Below are positions 1-7,291 of a stretch of 21,728 nucleotides of DNA, piece after piece. Origin of the DNA: a virus; IMG/VR virus record IMGVR_UViG_3300025767_000147, positions 1-21,728 of that record, one strand, 5' to 3'. Positions within the stretch are counted from its first letter, which is position 1; each line of letters opens with the position of its first letter. A program made the translations under genes and the position numbers. Under the pieces are notes generated by a model. It was not told the DNA's origin. It saw only the letters and a program-made list of their open reading frames with translations, and ran no database searches.

Positions 1-3000
1 CTTGGACAGGAATAGGGTTTAACGATGGCGCAGCACTAGGTGCAGAGTATATCTGGCACAACGGAGGTAATGGAACTTTTGCTATCGGAGGCGGAGGCTC
101 AAACGTAGCTAACAAGAAGCTGCACGTTCATGGTGGTATGACTATTGGTAGTGGTTATGCTGCTACCAGTGTTACCGGCAACAGTCTCAGCGTAGAAGGC
201 AACTTAACAGTTGGTGGAGACTTCATTGCAAACGGTCAAGTATTTCTAGCCAATAGTGAGACGAGACCTGATGCTTTAAATAGTGCTGCAAATGGTCAGG
301 TCAGAATGGGAGGATCTGATGTATATTTATATGTTTCCTCGTTAAATGCAACAGGAGGGTACAAAGTTGCGGTTCAAGCTGCAAGGGCTTCTGACTTTGC
401 AAGTTTTGCTCTTAACCTACAATCAAATGGTGGAGCGTTACAAAGAGCGGGTAATACAGTTTGGGATGCAGGTACAGACGGCTCTGGCTCTGGTCTAGAT
501 GCTGATTTACTTGATGGTCAACATGGTTCTTATTATTACAGTGCGGCTAACCCGCCTCCAGGCGACATCACTGGCGTAACTGCTGGTACAGGTATGACTG
601 GTGGTGGTACTTCAGGCGCTGTAACGCTGAATGTTATAGGCGGAACTGGCATCACGGCGAATGCTGATAATATAACTGTCGATTCTACTGTACTAACAAC
701 CTCTACTTATGGAACCACACTAAATCCTGTTTATGCGCCTGTTAAGAAAGGCACTGCAACTCTTACTAATTCATATCAGACGGTATGCACTGTGGATGGT
801 AATAGTTTGGCTTCTGCAGTCAGAATGACCATAACAGGAACAGGCCCTAGTACTGTAATCGGAACTATATTAGATATTGTTTGTAATCATAGCTTAGACA
901 TTCTGGTTACATCTCAGACAAGTACATACACAATTCTAACTGTAAAAATAGTTTCAAACAACAATGAAGATTTTGCGGTACAACTAAAAACTAACAGTAC
1001 TAACAACCTACCTGTGAACATGGAAGTGTTTGCCTTGAACAGCGAAACAGTAACATTCACTAGCACCAATCCTTACACCGGAGCGACGTTAGAGCATGAA
1101 TGTAAAAATGGTGGCTTTGCAAGCTCTAGTTCCGGTGGAGCTGCGCATTCGTTCTATAGTAATGGTACTAAGTTAATCGCAGCAAATGACAACCAAGCAC
1201 TACATGATACAGATGCATTATCTATATCTGGGTCTACTATTACTTTGAGAAAGGGCGATAACACAACAGAAACTATAGCGATTCCTGCTCAAGGCGATAT
1301 CACTGGCGTAACTGCTGGAAACGGTCTTACTGGAGGAGGTAGTTCAGGTACTCCTACACTAAATGTAGGCGCAGGTAGCGGAATATCAGTTGCTGCCGAT
1401 ACTGTTGGTGTTGATTCTACTGTAATTCGAACTACAGGCGATCAGTCGATGTCGGGGATTAAAACTCACACAAGTCGACTGGCATTATCATCAGGCCAAA
1501 TGCTTAGTCTTGGTGACACTAATCATCATCTGGTAAAAGTAAGTACAGGTTATTCTGGAGCAACTGTTGATGGACCTAGACTTCAGGGACATCAAGGTGG
1601 AGAACTTGCTACCAACATAGGTAGTAATCAGTACTCACTTCGTTGGGACGGATCAGGAAATATTACTGTCAGGAATAATGTTAATGTTTTAAATGATATA
1701 GTAGTAGGAACATACAGTACAACCAATACTGGTAATTTATATCTTACTGGTTCTACAGTAAATACACAAGCCGTTCTTAAGTGTACTAATGGCAATTTGC
1801 ATATCGATTCAAATGCTGGCAACAATACGTACCTAAACTATTATGCAGGTAATGGAACTTATTTTGGTACTGGCGCAAGTGGAGTTGCTGCTGTTATGGG
1901 TCCAGATGGAGACTTATGGAAAGGCTCTAGCGATAACGCAGGTAGTAAATACTGGCACGCAAGCAACGATGGGTCAGGTTCAACACTAGATGCTGATTTA
2001 CTTGATGGTATTCAGGGGGCTTCATTATTACGCTCTGATGTTGCTGATACCATCGGGGGTAGGTTAACGATGGGGTTGCAGCACGCTCTCGTACCAGCGG
2101 ATTATGGGATAGGCGTTACTGGTCTCTATGCGTCTACCCGTTACCAACACGTTTGGTCTATGGGTTCGGCTTATGCCACTAGTTCAGACGGAACATCATA
2201 CGGCAACATGTATGGTCTTACATGGACGCATACCAATATTGGCACTGGCACTAACCAATCAATTGCTGGTTTAAGCCACCAGCTTCAGCTTAGAGAAAAC
2301 GGCGTATTAAAGTGTGCTTTTGGTACAGGTATCTGGACTGCTCATAATATTACTTCTGGTGGCCAAGGCACTTTATTCGGAACCTCAAACGACGGTTCTG
2401 GTTCTGGCTTAGACGCTGATCTGTTAGATGGTCAGCATGGTTCTTATTACTTGCCCACAACTGGCAAGGCTGCGGACTCTGATCTTTTTGATGGTGCTGA
2501 CTCTAGCCGTTTTATTTACGGAGATGGCGCTCAGAAATCTACGTCTGTTAGTTCGTTCCAAGCTCAACCTTCTGGCTTTTTCTTTTACTCCGCTGCCACA
2601 GGTGCTCCTACATCGGAATGGTACAACTGGATAACATGTAGAGGGAATAGCTGGGGTAACGGCGGCGAATATTCTTTTCAATTAGCGAATAGCTTTTGGA
2701 ATAAAAAACTATATTTTCAACACGTACAAACGGGTAGTTATCAAGGCTGGAACGAAATTTGGACATCAGCCACAGACGGTGCAGGCTCTGGTCTAGACGC
2801 TGATCTGTTAGATGGGCAACAGGGTTCTTACTATGCACCTGCTAGTCACGGTCACTCTTACCTTCCATTAACTGGTGGTACGTTGACTGGAGGATTACAA
2901 GTCAATGGAGCATTAGGGGCTCTCAGATCATCTACTAATGGTGCAATTTGGTTTACAGGTACAGTAGATTCAAACCATGCCCTATGGAATGATTACTATG

Positions 3001-3779
3001 GTGGACCAGGGACTAAAGGGGCGGCAAACTCTGGCTTTGATGGAATGAAATGGAACGCCTATAGAGGACTGCACCTCAAGGGTGGCGCTGGTGGTGCTTA
3101 TAATTGCTTGATTGTAGAAAACTCTGGCGGTTCTAATAATGACCACACTGTAAAGCTATATGCAGCTAACGTATTACGGCTATCAACTACAACGTCAGGA
3201 GTGACAGTAGGAGGGGCTCTTTCAGTAGATGATACGATCGTGCATAACGGTGATACGGATACCTATATGACTTTTGACGCAGCTGACCAGTGGAAACTAT
3301 ACTGTGGTGGCTATAAAATGATACAAGCCACAGAAGCTTCATCGGGTTATGATTATATATCATTTGGTGGAACAGATAATTCTGGTGAAATTTTCTTTAA
3401 TATTAATGGCGGTGATGGTCACTTTGATGGCGATGTATATGCATTCTCTACTACAACTTCTTCTGATAGAAAGTTAAAGAAAAATATACAATCTCTTGAA
3501 GGCTCTTTAGAAAAAGTACTGGGCCTAAGAGGCGTAAGTTTTGAATGGAAAAAGAATAATAAGAAGAGTATTGGTTTTATTGCCCAAGAAGTACAAGAAG
3601 TAGTACCAGACTTAGTAAAAAATAATAGAAAAGAGCATGACGGTGTATTAGTTGATGAACACTTAGGTGTAGACTATGGAAACGTAACAGCTTTATTAGT
3701 TGAAGCTATGAAAGAGCAACAACAGATTATAAATAAATTAGAAGCAAGACTTAAAGCTTTAGAAACTGGAGAAAAATAA
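1..3779 (+). CDS. Large tail fibre protein, C-terminal S74 self-cleaving chaperone domain (5' end cut by window)
   Basis: The frame is open from base 3, so the ATG at 138 is internal (it reads HGGMTIG) and the true start lies before the window; more than 1250 codons are visible. The product is a repetitive Gly/Ser/Thr/Asn-rich fibre, probably the receptor-binding fibre at the tail or neck. Numbering from the ATG at 138, it holds four copies of a DGSGSGLDADLLDGQ-type repeat, two copies of a GDITGVTAG/TGGG repeat, and a C-terminal Peptidase_S74-type domain beginning at SDRKLKKN (Ser1109), with GFIAQEVQEVVPDLV and a final coiled coil (about 1185-1210). In endosialidases this domain trimerises the fibre and cuts itself off before the Asp, using a Ser and a Lys five residues later. 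Both are present here. The gene occupies the place upstream of gene 13 where T4 carries wac. Receptor specificity cannot be read from sequence. Confidence 0.88.
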   Translation, partial: WTGIGFNDGAALGAEYIWHNGGNGTFAIGGGGSNVANKKLHVHGGMTIGSGYAATSVTGNSLSVEGNLTVGGDFIANGQVFLANSETRPDALNSAANGQVRMGGSDVYLYVSSLNATGGYKVAVQAARASDFASFALNLQSNGGALQRAGNTVWDAGTDGSGSGLDADLLDGQHGSYYYSAANPPPGDITGVTAGTGMTGGGTSGAVTLNVIGGTGITANADNITVDSTVLTTSTYGTTLNPVYAPVKKGTATLTNSYQTVCTVDGNSLASAVRMTITGTGPSTVIGTILDIVCNHSLDILVTSQTSTYTILTVKIVSNNNEDFAVQLKTNSTNNLPVNMEVFALNSETVTFTSTNPYTGATLEHECKNGGFASSSSGGAAHSFYSNGTKLIAANDNQALHDTDALSISGSTITLRKGDNTTETIAIPAQGDITGVTAGNGLTGGGSSGTPTLNVGAGSGISVAADTVGVDSTVIRTTGDQSMSGIKTHTSRLALSSGQMLSLGDTNHHLVKVSTGYSGATVDGPRLQGHQGGELATNIGSNQYSLRWDGSGNITVRNNVNVLNDIVVGTYSTTNTGNLYLTGSTVNTQAVLKCTNGNLHIDSNAGNNTYLNYYAGNGTYFGTGASGVAAVMGPDGDLWKGSSDNAGSKYWHASNDGSGSTLDADLLDGIQGASLLRSDVADTIGGRLTMGLQHALVPADYGIGVTGLYASTRYQHVWSMGSAYATSSDGTSYGNMYGLTWTHTNIGTGTNQSIAGLSHQLQLRENGVLKCAFGTGIWTAHNITSGGQGTLFGTSNDGSGSGLDADLLDGQHGSYYLPTTGKAADSDLFDGADSSRFIYGDGAQKSTSVSSFQAQPSGFFFYSAATGAPTSEWYNWITCRGNSWGNGGEYSFQLANSFWNKKLYFQHVQTGSYQGWNEIWTSATDGAGSGLDADLLDGQQGSYYAPASHGHSYLPLTGGTLTGGLQVNGALGALRSSTNGAIWFTGTVDSNHALWNDYYGGPGTKGAANSGFDGMKWNAYRGLHLKGGAGGAYNCLIVENSGGSNNDHTVKLYAANVLRLSTTTSGVTVGGALSVDDTIVHNGDTDTYMTFDAADQWKLYCGGYKMIQATEASSGYDYISFGGTDNSGEIFFNINGGDGHFDGDVYAFSTTTSSDRKLKKNIQSLEGSLEKVLGLRGVSFEWKKNNKKSIGFIAQEVQEVVPDLVKNNRKEHDGVLVDEHLGVDYGNVTALLVEAMKEQQQIINKLEARLKALETGEK
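477..536 (+). repeat. Fibre repeat A, copy 1 (DGSGSGLDADLLDGQHGSYY)
   Basis: First of four 20-residue in-frame repeats in the tail fibre. Similar LDG-containing elements are widespread in T4-like fibres. The next copies are at 1968, 2391 and 2775. Confidence 0.85.
561..695 (+). repeat. Fibre repeat B, copy 1 (GDITGVTAGTGMTGGG...)
   Basis: A 45-residue unit (residues 142-186 from the ATG at 138). It is matched by a second copy at 1293-1427 with the same skeleton: GDITGVTAG, TGGG, TLNV, GI, then VDSTV. It is probably a structural module of the fibre shaft. Confidence 0.85.
1293..1427 (+). repeat. Fibre repeat B, copy 2 (GDITGVTAGNGLTGGG...)
   Basis: Second copy of the 45-residue module (residues 386-430). 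The spacing from copy 1 is 732 bases, i.e. 244 residues in frame. The stretch between the copies contains a segment rich in VTFTSTNPYTGATLE-like beta strands. Confidence 0.85.
1968..2027 (+). repeat. Fibre repeat A, copy 2 (DGSGSTLDADLLDGIQGASL)
   Basis: The most diverged copy of the 20-residue element. The core DGSGS-LDADLLDG is kept, while the HGSYY end has become QGASL. Confidence 0.8.
2391..2450 (+). repeat. Fibre repeat A, copy 3 (DGSGSGLDADLLDGQHGSYY)
   Basis: Protein sequence is identical to copy 1 although the codons differ at several places. This suggests the protein sequence is under selection and that the repeat is not a very recent duplication. Confidence 0.85.
2775..2834 (+). 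repeat. Fibre repeat A, copy 4 (DGAGSGLDADLLDGQQGSYY)
   Basis: Fourth copy. It is followed at once by APASHGHSYLPLTGGTLTGG, a joint common in phage tail fibres that leads into the distal domain. Confidence 0.85.
3462..3467 (+). other. Predicted S74 autocleavage site (Ser|Asp) in the tail fibre
   Basis: The codons tct-gat encode Ser1109-Asp1110 (numbered from the ATG at 138) in the motif SSDRKLKKN. By analogy with the endosialidase S74 domain, the chain is cut between Ser and Asp, with the Ser and the Lys at +5 (Lys1114, present) as catalytic dyad. Cutting here would release a 104-residue chaperone that contains the terminal coiled coil. The residues are seen; cleavage is inferred from the family. 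Confidence 0.7.
3728..3735 (+). promoter_or_regulatory. T4-type late promoter (TATAAATA) inside the fibre gene end
   Basis: Exact TATAAATA within the last codons of the fibre gene. The predicted start is G3741, giving a 40-base leader to the ATG at 3781. Because it lies in coding sequence it could be chance, but its distance and orientation suit the next gene. Confidence 0.5.
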
Positions 3780-3780
3780 A

Positions 3781-4038
3781 ATGGCCATATCAAAAACTTC
3801 TACAATTAGCGAAATTGTAGTTACACCGGCAAAGTCAACAGATAAAGAGGAGACTGATAACGATTCTCATCCTGTCATAACTATTAATACGTTTGACACT
3901 TATATAGACGATGCTACAGATGCTGTAAATAATACTCTTGTATCTACCAAAATTTATAAGTTTACAGATGGAAGTCCTACAGACGTAACTGGCGAAGATT
4001 CAATGGTACAGGGCATAGCATCTTTTATATGGAGCTAA
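3781..4038 (+). CDS. Small protein of unknown function (85 aa), downstream of tail fibre
   Basis: I do not recognise this protein. It is an acidic, soluble-looking product (MAISKTSTISEIVVTP start, FIWS end) with no signal peptide, membrane segment or cysteine. The start ATG is one base after the fibre stop, and a weak Shine-Dalgarno (tggag, 3767-3771) lies in the fibre coding sequence, so it is probably co-translated with the fibre. It may also be read from a late promoter inside the fibre gene (3728-3735). The place between fibre and neck genes and the probable late expression suggest a minor virion part or a fibre assembly helper. This is inferred from position only. Confidence 0.75.
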   Translation: MAISKTSTISEIVVTPAKSTDKEETDNDSHPVITINTFDTYIDDATDAVNNTLVSTKIYKFTDGSPTDVTGEDSMVQGIASFIWS

Positions 4039-4066
4039 GACATTAGCTTGATTAGAGAATAAGTTG

Positions 4067-4074
4067 TATAAATA
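4067..4074 (+). promoter_or_regulatory. T4-type late promoter for the 4121 gene and the neck operon
   Basis: Exact TATAAATA in a true intergenic gap, followed by GATATA. The 14-mer TATAAATAGATATA recurs at 16162 and 16521. The predicted start is A4080, with a 41-base leader that begins with a small hairpin (4081-4094). Confidence 0.85.
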
Positions 4075-4080
4075 GATATA

Positions 4081-4094
4081 GAGGAATTGTCCTC
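4081..4094 (+). repeat. Hairpin at the predicted 5' end of the late transcript
   Basis: Perfect 5-bp stem GAGGA/TCCTC with a four-base loop ATTG. It would begin at +2 of the transcript from the 4067-4074 promoter. It has no T-run, so it is not a terminator. A 5' stem may protect the mRNA; this is inference. Confidence 0.5.
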
Positions 4095-4120
4095 AAGCTA
4101 AATTTATTAGGAGAAATAAA

Positions 4121-4402
4121 ATGGCAATTACATATAATATTGCGGAGGCGTATACTGGAACAAGAACCACTTCACTGCCTGATCCGGATAACGAAGGTCA
4201 AACGATCGAAACGACCGTAGACGTTACTGACGTTGAAGTAACATTTACTGACGATTCGTATGATCCAGCAAAAACTCACACGCGCATGGTTAATGTTTGT
4301 TTTGATTCAGAAGGAACTTACGACAATGACGCTACATTAGTTAGAGTTGGAGAAGTTATGGGCGGTGTAGAACATAAAATGGCGCTTGGCGTTATTTCTT
4401 AA
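4121..4402 (+). CDS. Small protein of unknown function (93 aa), late-promoted
   Basis: I do not recognise this one either. It is an acidic Thr/Asp/Val-rich protein with alternating beta-strand patterns (ETTVDVTDVEVTFTDDSY) and no signal peptide or membrane segment; it looks like a small beta-sandwich. It has its own late promoter (4067-4074) and a good Shine-Dalgarno (taggag) before the ATG. It stands 18 bases before gene 13, so the neck genes probably share its message. Like the 85-residue neighbour it starts MAI, but I see no convincing homology between the two. A minor structural or fibre-linked role is a guess from position. Confidence 0.8.
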   Translation: MAITYNIAEAYTGTRTTSLPDPDNEGQTIETTVDVTDVEVTFTDDSYDPAKTHTRMVNVCFDSEGTYDNDATLVRVGEVMGGVEHKMALGVIS

Positions 4403-4420
4403 CATTAAAGGAAACATAAA

Positions 4421-5170
4421 ATGGCAAAGCCTAATAGCAGAACAACATTAATAGAATATTGCCTACGTTCATTAGGTGCGCCAGTTGTAGAGATTAATGT
4501 TGATGACGATCAAGTAGAAGATAGAATTGATGAAGCTTTACAATTTTATCAGCATTATCATGCCGATTCTATAGAAAAAGTATTTTTAAAGCACCCAGTA
4601 ACAGCTGATGATATTACAAATGGTTATTTAACTATACCTGATTTGGTAACTGATGTTGTTAGAATATTTCCATTAAGAGATAGAAATAGCTCGGATAATA
4701 TGTTTGATGTTAAATATCAAATGCATTTAAACGATATGTATGCTCTTGGTTATATGGGTTCATTAGTTGAATATGAAATGTCTCAACAATGGCTATCTCT
4801 TTTAGATATGATTATGGATTCTGATAATAAACATCTTAGTTGGGATAGACATAAAAATCAATTAAGAATTGATATGGACTGGTCTAAAGAAGTATTGGTT
4901 GGCGAGTATATTGTTGTTGAATGCTACAGAATACTCGATCCTAACACATACACCGATGTCTATAATGATTATTTTTTAAAGAGATACGCGACGGCATTAA
5001 TTAAGCAGCAGTGGGGTGTTAACCTATCTAAGTTTGAAGGTATGGTAATGCCGGGTGGAGTAACATTTAATGGCCGACAAATTTTAGAAGATGCTAAAGA
5101 AGAAATCGAAAAACTAAATGAAGAAGTCAGATTAAACTGGGAACAACCAGTTGACTTCTATACGGGGTAA
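4421..5170 (+). CDS. 13: Neck protein gp13
   Basis: This 249-residue protein is of the gp13 neck/head-completion family, which with gp14 closes the filled head at the portal vertex and joins it to the tail. The recognised features are the N-terminal block SRTTLIEYCLRSLGAPVVEINVDDDQVEDRIDEALQF (given here as a region, residues 5-41), the YxxD-rich middle and the closing LNWEQPVDFYTG-type end. It is shorter than T4 gp13 (309 aa), as in marine T4-like phages. A Shine-Dalgarno aaagga lies 7-8 bases upstream. Genes 14 and 15 follow within 3 and 0 bases, in T4 order, which supports the call. Confidence 0.9.
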   Translation: MAKPNSRTTLIEYCLRSLGAPVVEINVDDDQVEDRIDEALQFYQHYHADSIEKVFLKHPVTADDITNGYLTIPDLVTDVVRIFPLRDRNSSDNMFDVKYQMHLNDMYALGYMGSLVEYEMSQQWLSLLDMIMDSDNKHLSWDRHKNQLRIDMDWSKEVLVGEYIVVECYRILDPNTYTDVYNDYFLKRYATALIKQQWGVNLSKFEGMVMPGGVTFNGRQILEDAKEEIEKLNEEVRLNWEQPVDFYTG

Positions 5171-5173
5171 TAA

Positions 5174-6103
5174 ATGCCTAGAAGTGTATATTTCTCGCAG
5201 TCAGTAGCTTCAGAGCAATCAGTCTACGAAGATCTAATAATAGAATCTCTTAAAATATATGGACAAGATGTCTATTATATTCCAAGAACTATAGTTGATA
5301 GAGATACAATCTTAGGAGAAGATAAAGCTTCTAAGTTTGACGATGCTTATATGATAGAAGCTTATATTGAAAATCCTGAAGGATTTGATGGGTCTGGGGA
5401 TCTATACCAAAAGTTTGGTTTAGAAATACGAGATGAAGCTACTTTTATTATTGCTCGTAAACAATGGACAAATTTAGTTGGAGTATGGAATAATGATGTA
5501 GAAACTATAAGACCTATGGAAGGCGATCTTATATTTCTACCAATGACAAATAAGTTCTTTGAGATCTCATTTGTTGAGCATGAACAGCCGTTCTATCAAT
5601 TATCTAATTTACCAGTTTATAAACTAAATTGTAGTCTCTTTGAATATAATGAAGAAGATTTTGATACTGGCGTTGATTCTATTGATGTAACAGAACTTAA
5701 GAATGCATATCAAGTTCCAATTACTGTAAGCTTAACCGGTGCTAATCACTTTGAGCTTGGAGAAATTGTAACTCAAGTAATTACAACTGATCCTGCTGTA
5801 AGCGTTTATGGAACTATACAAACTTTAACTAAGAATTCAGATTCACTTGCGACAATAAGCGTTTCTAATATTGGCGTGACTGGTTCTACTGAAGCTAAAG
5901 ACTTTATTATATCCCCTACACTTGGTTTGACCGGAAGTAAATCTGGAAATACATGTATTATTACAGCGATCGATGATGTTGCTGATAATACATCATTTGC
6001 AAGTGATGGTGGAGCAAGCAATAATGCATTTGAAGTAGATGCTGATGGATTTTTGGACTTTTCTGAAAATAATCCATTCGGTGATCCATCGGAGACTTAC
6101 TAA
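5174..6103 (+). CDS. 14: Neck protein gp14
   Basis: Partner of gp13 in the neck. The N-terminal half (residues 1-175) has the typical gp14 pattern: MPRSVYFSQ start, EQSVYEDLIIESLKIYGQDVYYIPR region, and FGLEIRDEATFIIARKQW near 92-109. It has 309 residues against 256 in T4. The extra length lies mainly in a Thr/Ser/Gly-rich beta region (about 178-285), with an FELGEIVTQ motif like small beta domains in other virion proteins. The end is acidic (ENNPFGDPSE). The start ATG follows gene 13 by three bases with a weak ggggt Shine-Dalgarno, suggesting translational coupling. The stop overlaps the next start (TAATG). Confidence 0.88.
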   Translation: MPRSVYFSQSVASEQSVYEDLIIESLKIYGQDVYYIPRTIVDRDTILGEDKASKFDDAYMIEAYIENPEGFDGSGDLYQKFGLEIRDEATFIIARKQWTNLVGVWNNDVETIRPMEGDLIFLPMTNKFFEISFVEHEQPFYQLSNLPVYKLNCSLFEYNEEDFDTGVDSIDVTELKNAYQVPITVSLTGANHFELGEIVTQVITTDPAVSVYGTIQTLTKNSDSLATISVSNIGVTGSTEAKDFIISPTLGLTGSKSGNTCIITAIDDVADNTSFASDGGASNNAFEVDADGFLDFSENNPFGDPSETY

Positions 6104-6849
6104 TGTTTGGTAATCATTTTTATCATGCAACTATGCGAAAAGCTGTTGCTGTTTTTGGAACTTTGTTTAATGACATTAGTGTTATTAGACAAGATGGTAG
6201 TGGTAATGTCCTTAACCAAGTTAAAGTTCCTTTAGCGTATGGACCTAAGCAAAAGTTCTTAGCTAGATTAGATCAAAATACTAATAGCGACGCGTCAATG
6301 GCTATTAAATTACCTAGAATGGCTTTTGAAATTACGTCTTTAGATATAGATTCGACTACCAAGCTTGGTAAAAGAAATGTTATTAGCGAGAATCACGCTA
6401 CTGATTCTACTAAAAAGAAAACGTTAAAACAGCAAGTCGCATATAATATTAATATGACTTTACACATTCTAGCAAAGAATCAAGATGATGGACTACAAAT
6501 TGTAGAACAGATTCTACCATATTTTCAGCCAGAATACACTATTACAATACGACCTGTAGATGGATTTCAATATAAACAAGATGTTCCAATTGTATTAACT
6601 GGTGTTACTATAAACGATGACTATGAAGGTGATTTTCAAACTAGAAGGGTTTTAGCATACCAATTAGATTTTACAATGAAAATGAAATTCTTTGGTCCTA
6701 CATCGAACCAAGGTATTATTAAAGAAGTTAATTTTGATTTTAACTCCGATATTGGTGGCGCCAATATATTAGAAAATATGGATTTTACAATAACTCCAGC
6801 CAATGCCGATGAGGATGATAACTATACTGTTAACGTAAGTATAACATAG
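6103..6849 (+). CDS. 15: Tail completion / sheath stabiliser gp15
   Basis: This 248-residue protein is of the gp15 family (T4: 272), the hexameric ring that ends the tail tube and sheath and receives the head. The family start is clear: MFGNHFYHATMRKAVAVFGTLFNDI, shown here as residues 1-25, followed by VPLAYGPKQKFLAR at about 43-56 and a DYEGDFQTRRVLAYQLDFTMK region near 177-197. The ATG shares its A with the gene 14 stop. The order 13-14-15-16-17 matches T4. Confidence 0.92.
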   Translation: MFGNHFYHATMRKAVAVFGTLFNDISVIRQDGSGNVLNQVKVPLAYGPKQKFLARLDQNTNSDASMAIKLPRMAFEITSLDIDSTTKLGKRNVISENHATDSTKKKTLKQQVAYNINMTLHILAKNQDDGLQIVEQILPYFQPEYTITIRPVDGFQYKQDVPIVLTGVTINDDYEGDFQTRRVLAYQLDFTMKMKFFGPTSNQGIIKEVNFDFNSDIGGANILENMDFTITPANADEDDNYTVNVSIT

Positions 6850-6856
6850 GTACATT

Positions 6857-7291
6857 ATGAATAAATTAGATAAGATGCAGGCTAGCCTGAATAAGAACTT
6901 GCCAGAGAAAAAAGAAAAGAACCCTCCCGTGGTCTTGACTAAAGATCAAACAGAAGTCAAAGACGATTACGAGTATTCAAGAAAAACATATAAAGATCTT
7001 ATTGATACTGGAGTAAAATCTCTAGATGTCCTTGCTGAACTTGCAAGAGAATCAGAACATCCAAGAGCATTTGAGGTATTATCTAAGGCTATAAAAGATA
7101 TTGGTGATGTCACTGATAAGCTTATGACGCTTCAGAAAAATAAGCAAGATTTAGCTGGCGAATCTGCAAGTAAAAAGCCAGTTACTAATAATAATTTGTT
7201 TGTTGGTAGTACAACCGATTTACAAAGACTATTCGCTCAAGCTGATAAAGAAGCGAAGGAAAAGGTTATAGATGTCTCGCCCAAAGAATGA
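6857..7291 (+). CDS. 16: Small terminase subunit gp16
   Basis: This 144-residue protein is of the gp16 family (T4: 164), the DNA-recognition and regulator ring that works with the gp17 packaging motor. Seen: a Lys/Pro-rich N-terminal tail (1-33); then the helical core DDYEYSRKTYKDLIDTG (about 35-51) and ESEHPRAFEVLSKAIKDI (66-83), whose two-helix coiled coil is typical; then NNNLFVGSTTDLQRLF (about 115-130). The 3' end overlaps gene 17 by 20 bases, as expected for the coupled terminase pair. No strong Shine-Dalgarno is seen. Confidence 0.9.
   Translation: MNKLDKMQASLNKNLPEKKEKNPPVVLTKDQTEVKDDYEYSRKTYKDLIDTGVKSLDVLAELARESEHPRAFEVLSKAIKDIGDVTDKLMTLQKNKQDLAGESASKKPVTNNNLFVGSTTDLQRLFAQADKEAKEKVIDVSPKE

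Noticed and set aside
324-331. TATAAATA on the - strand inside the fibre gene
   Set aside because: No - strand gene lies to its left in the window; one or two chance copies per strand are expected.
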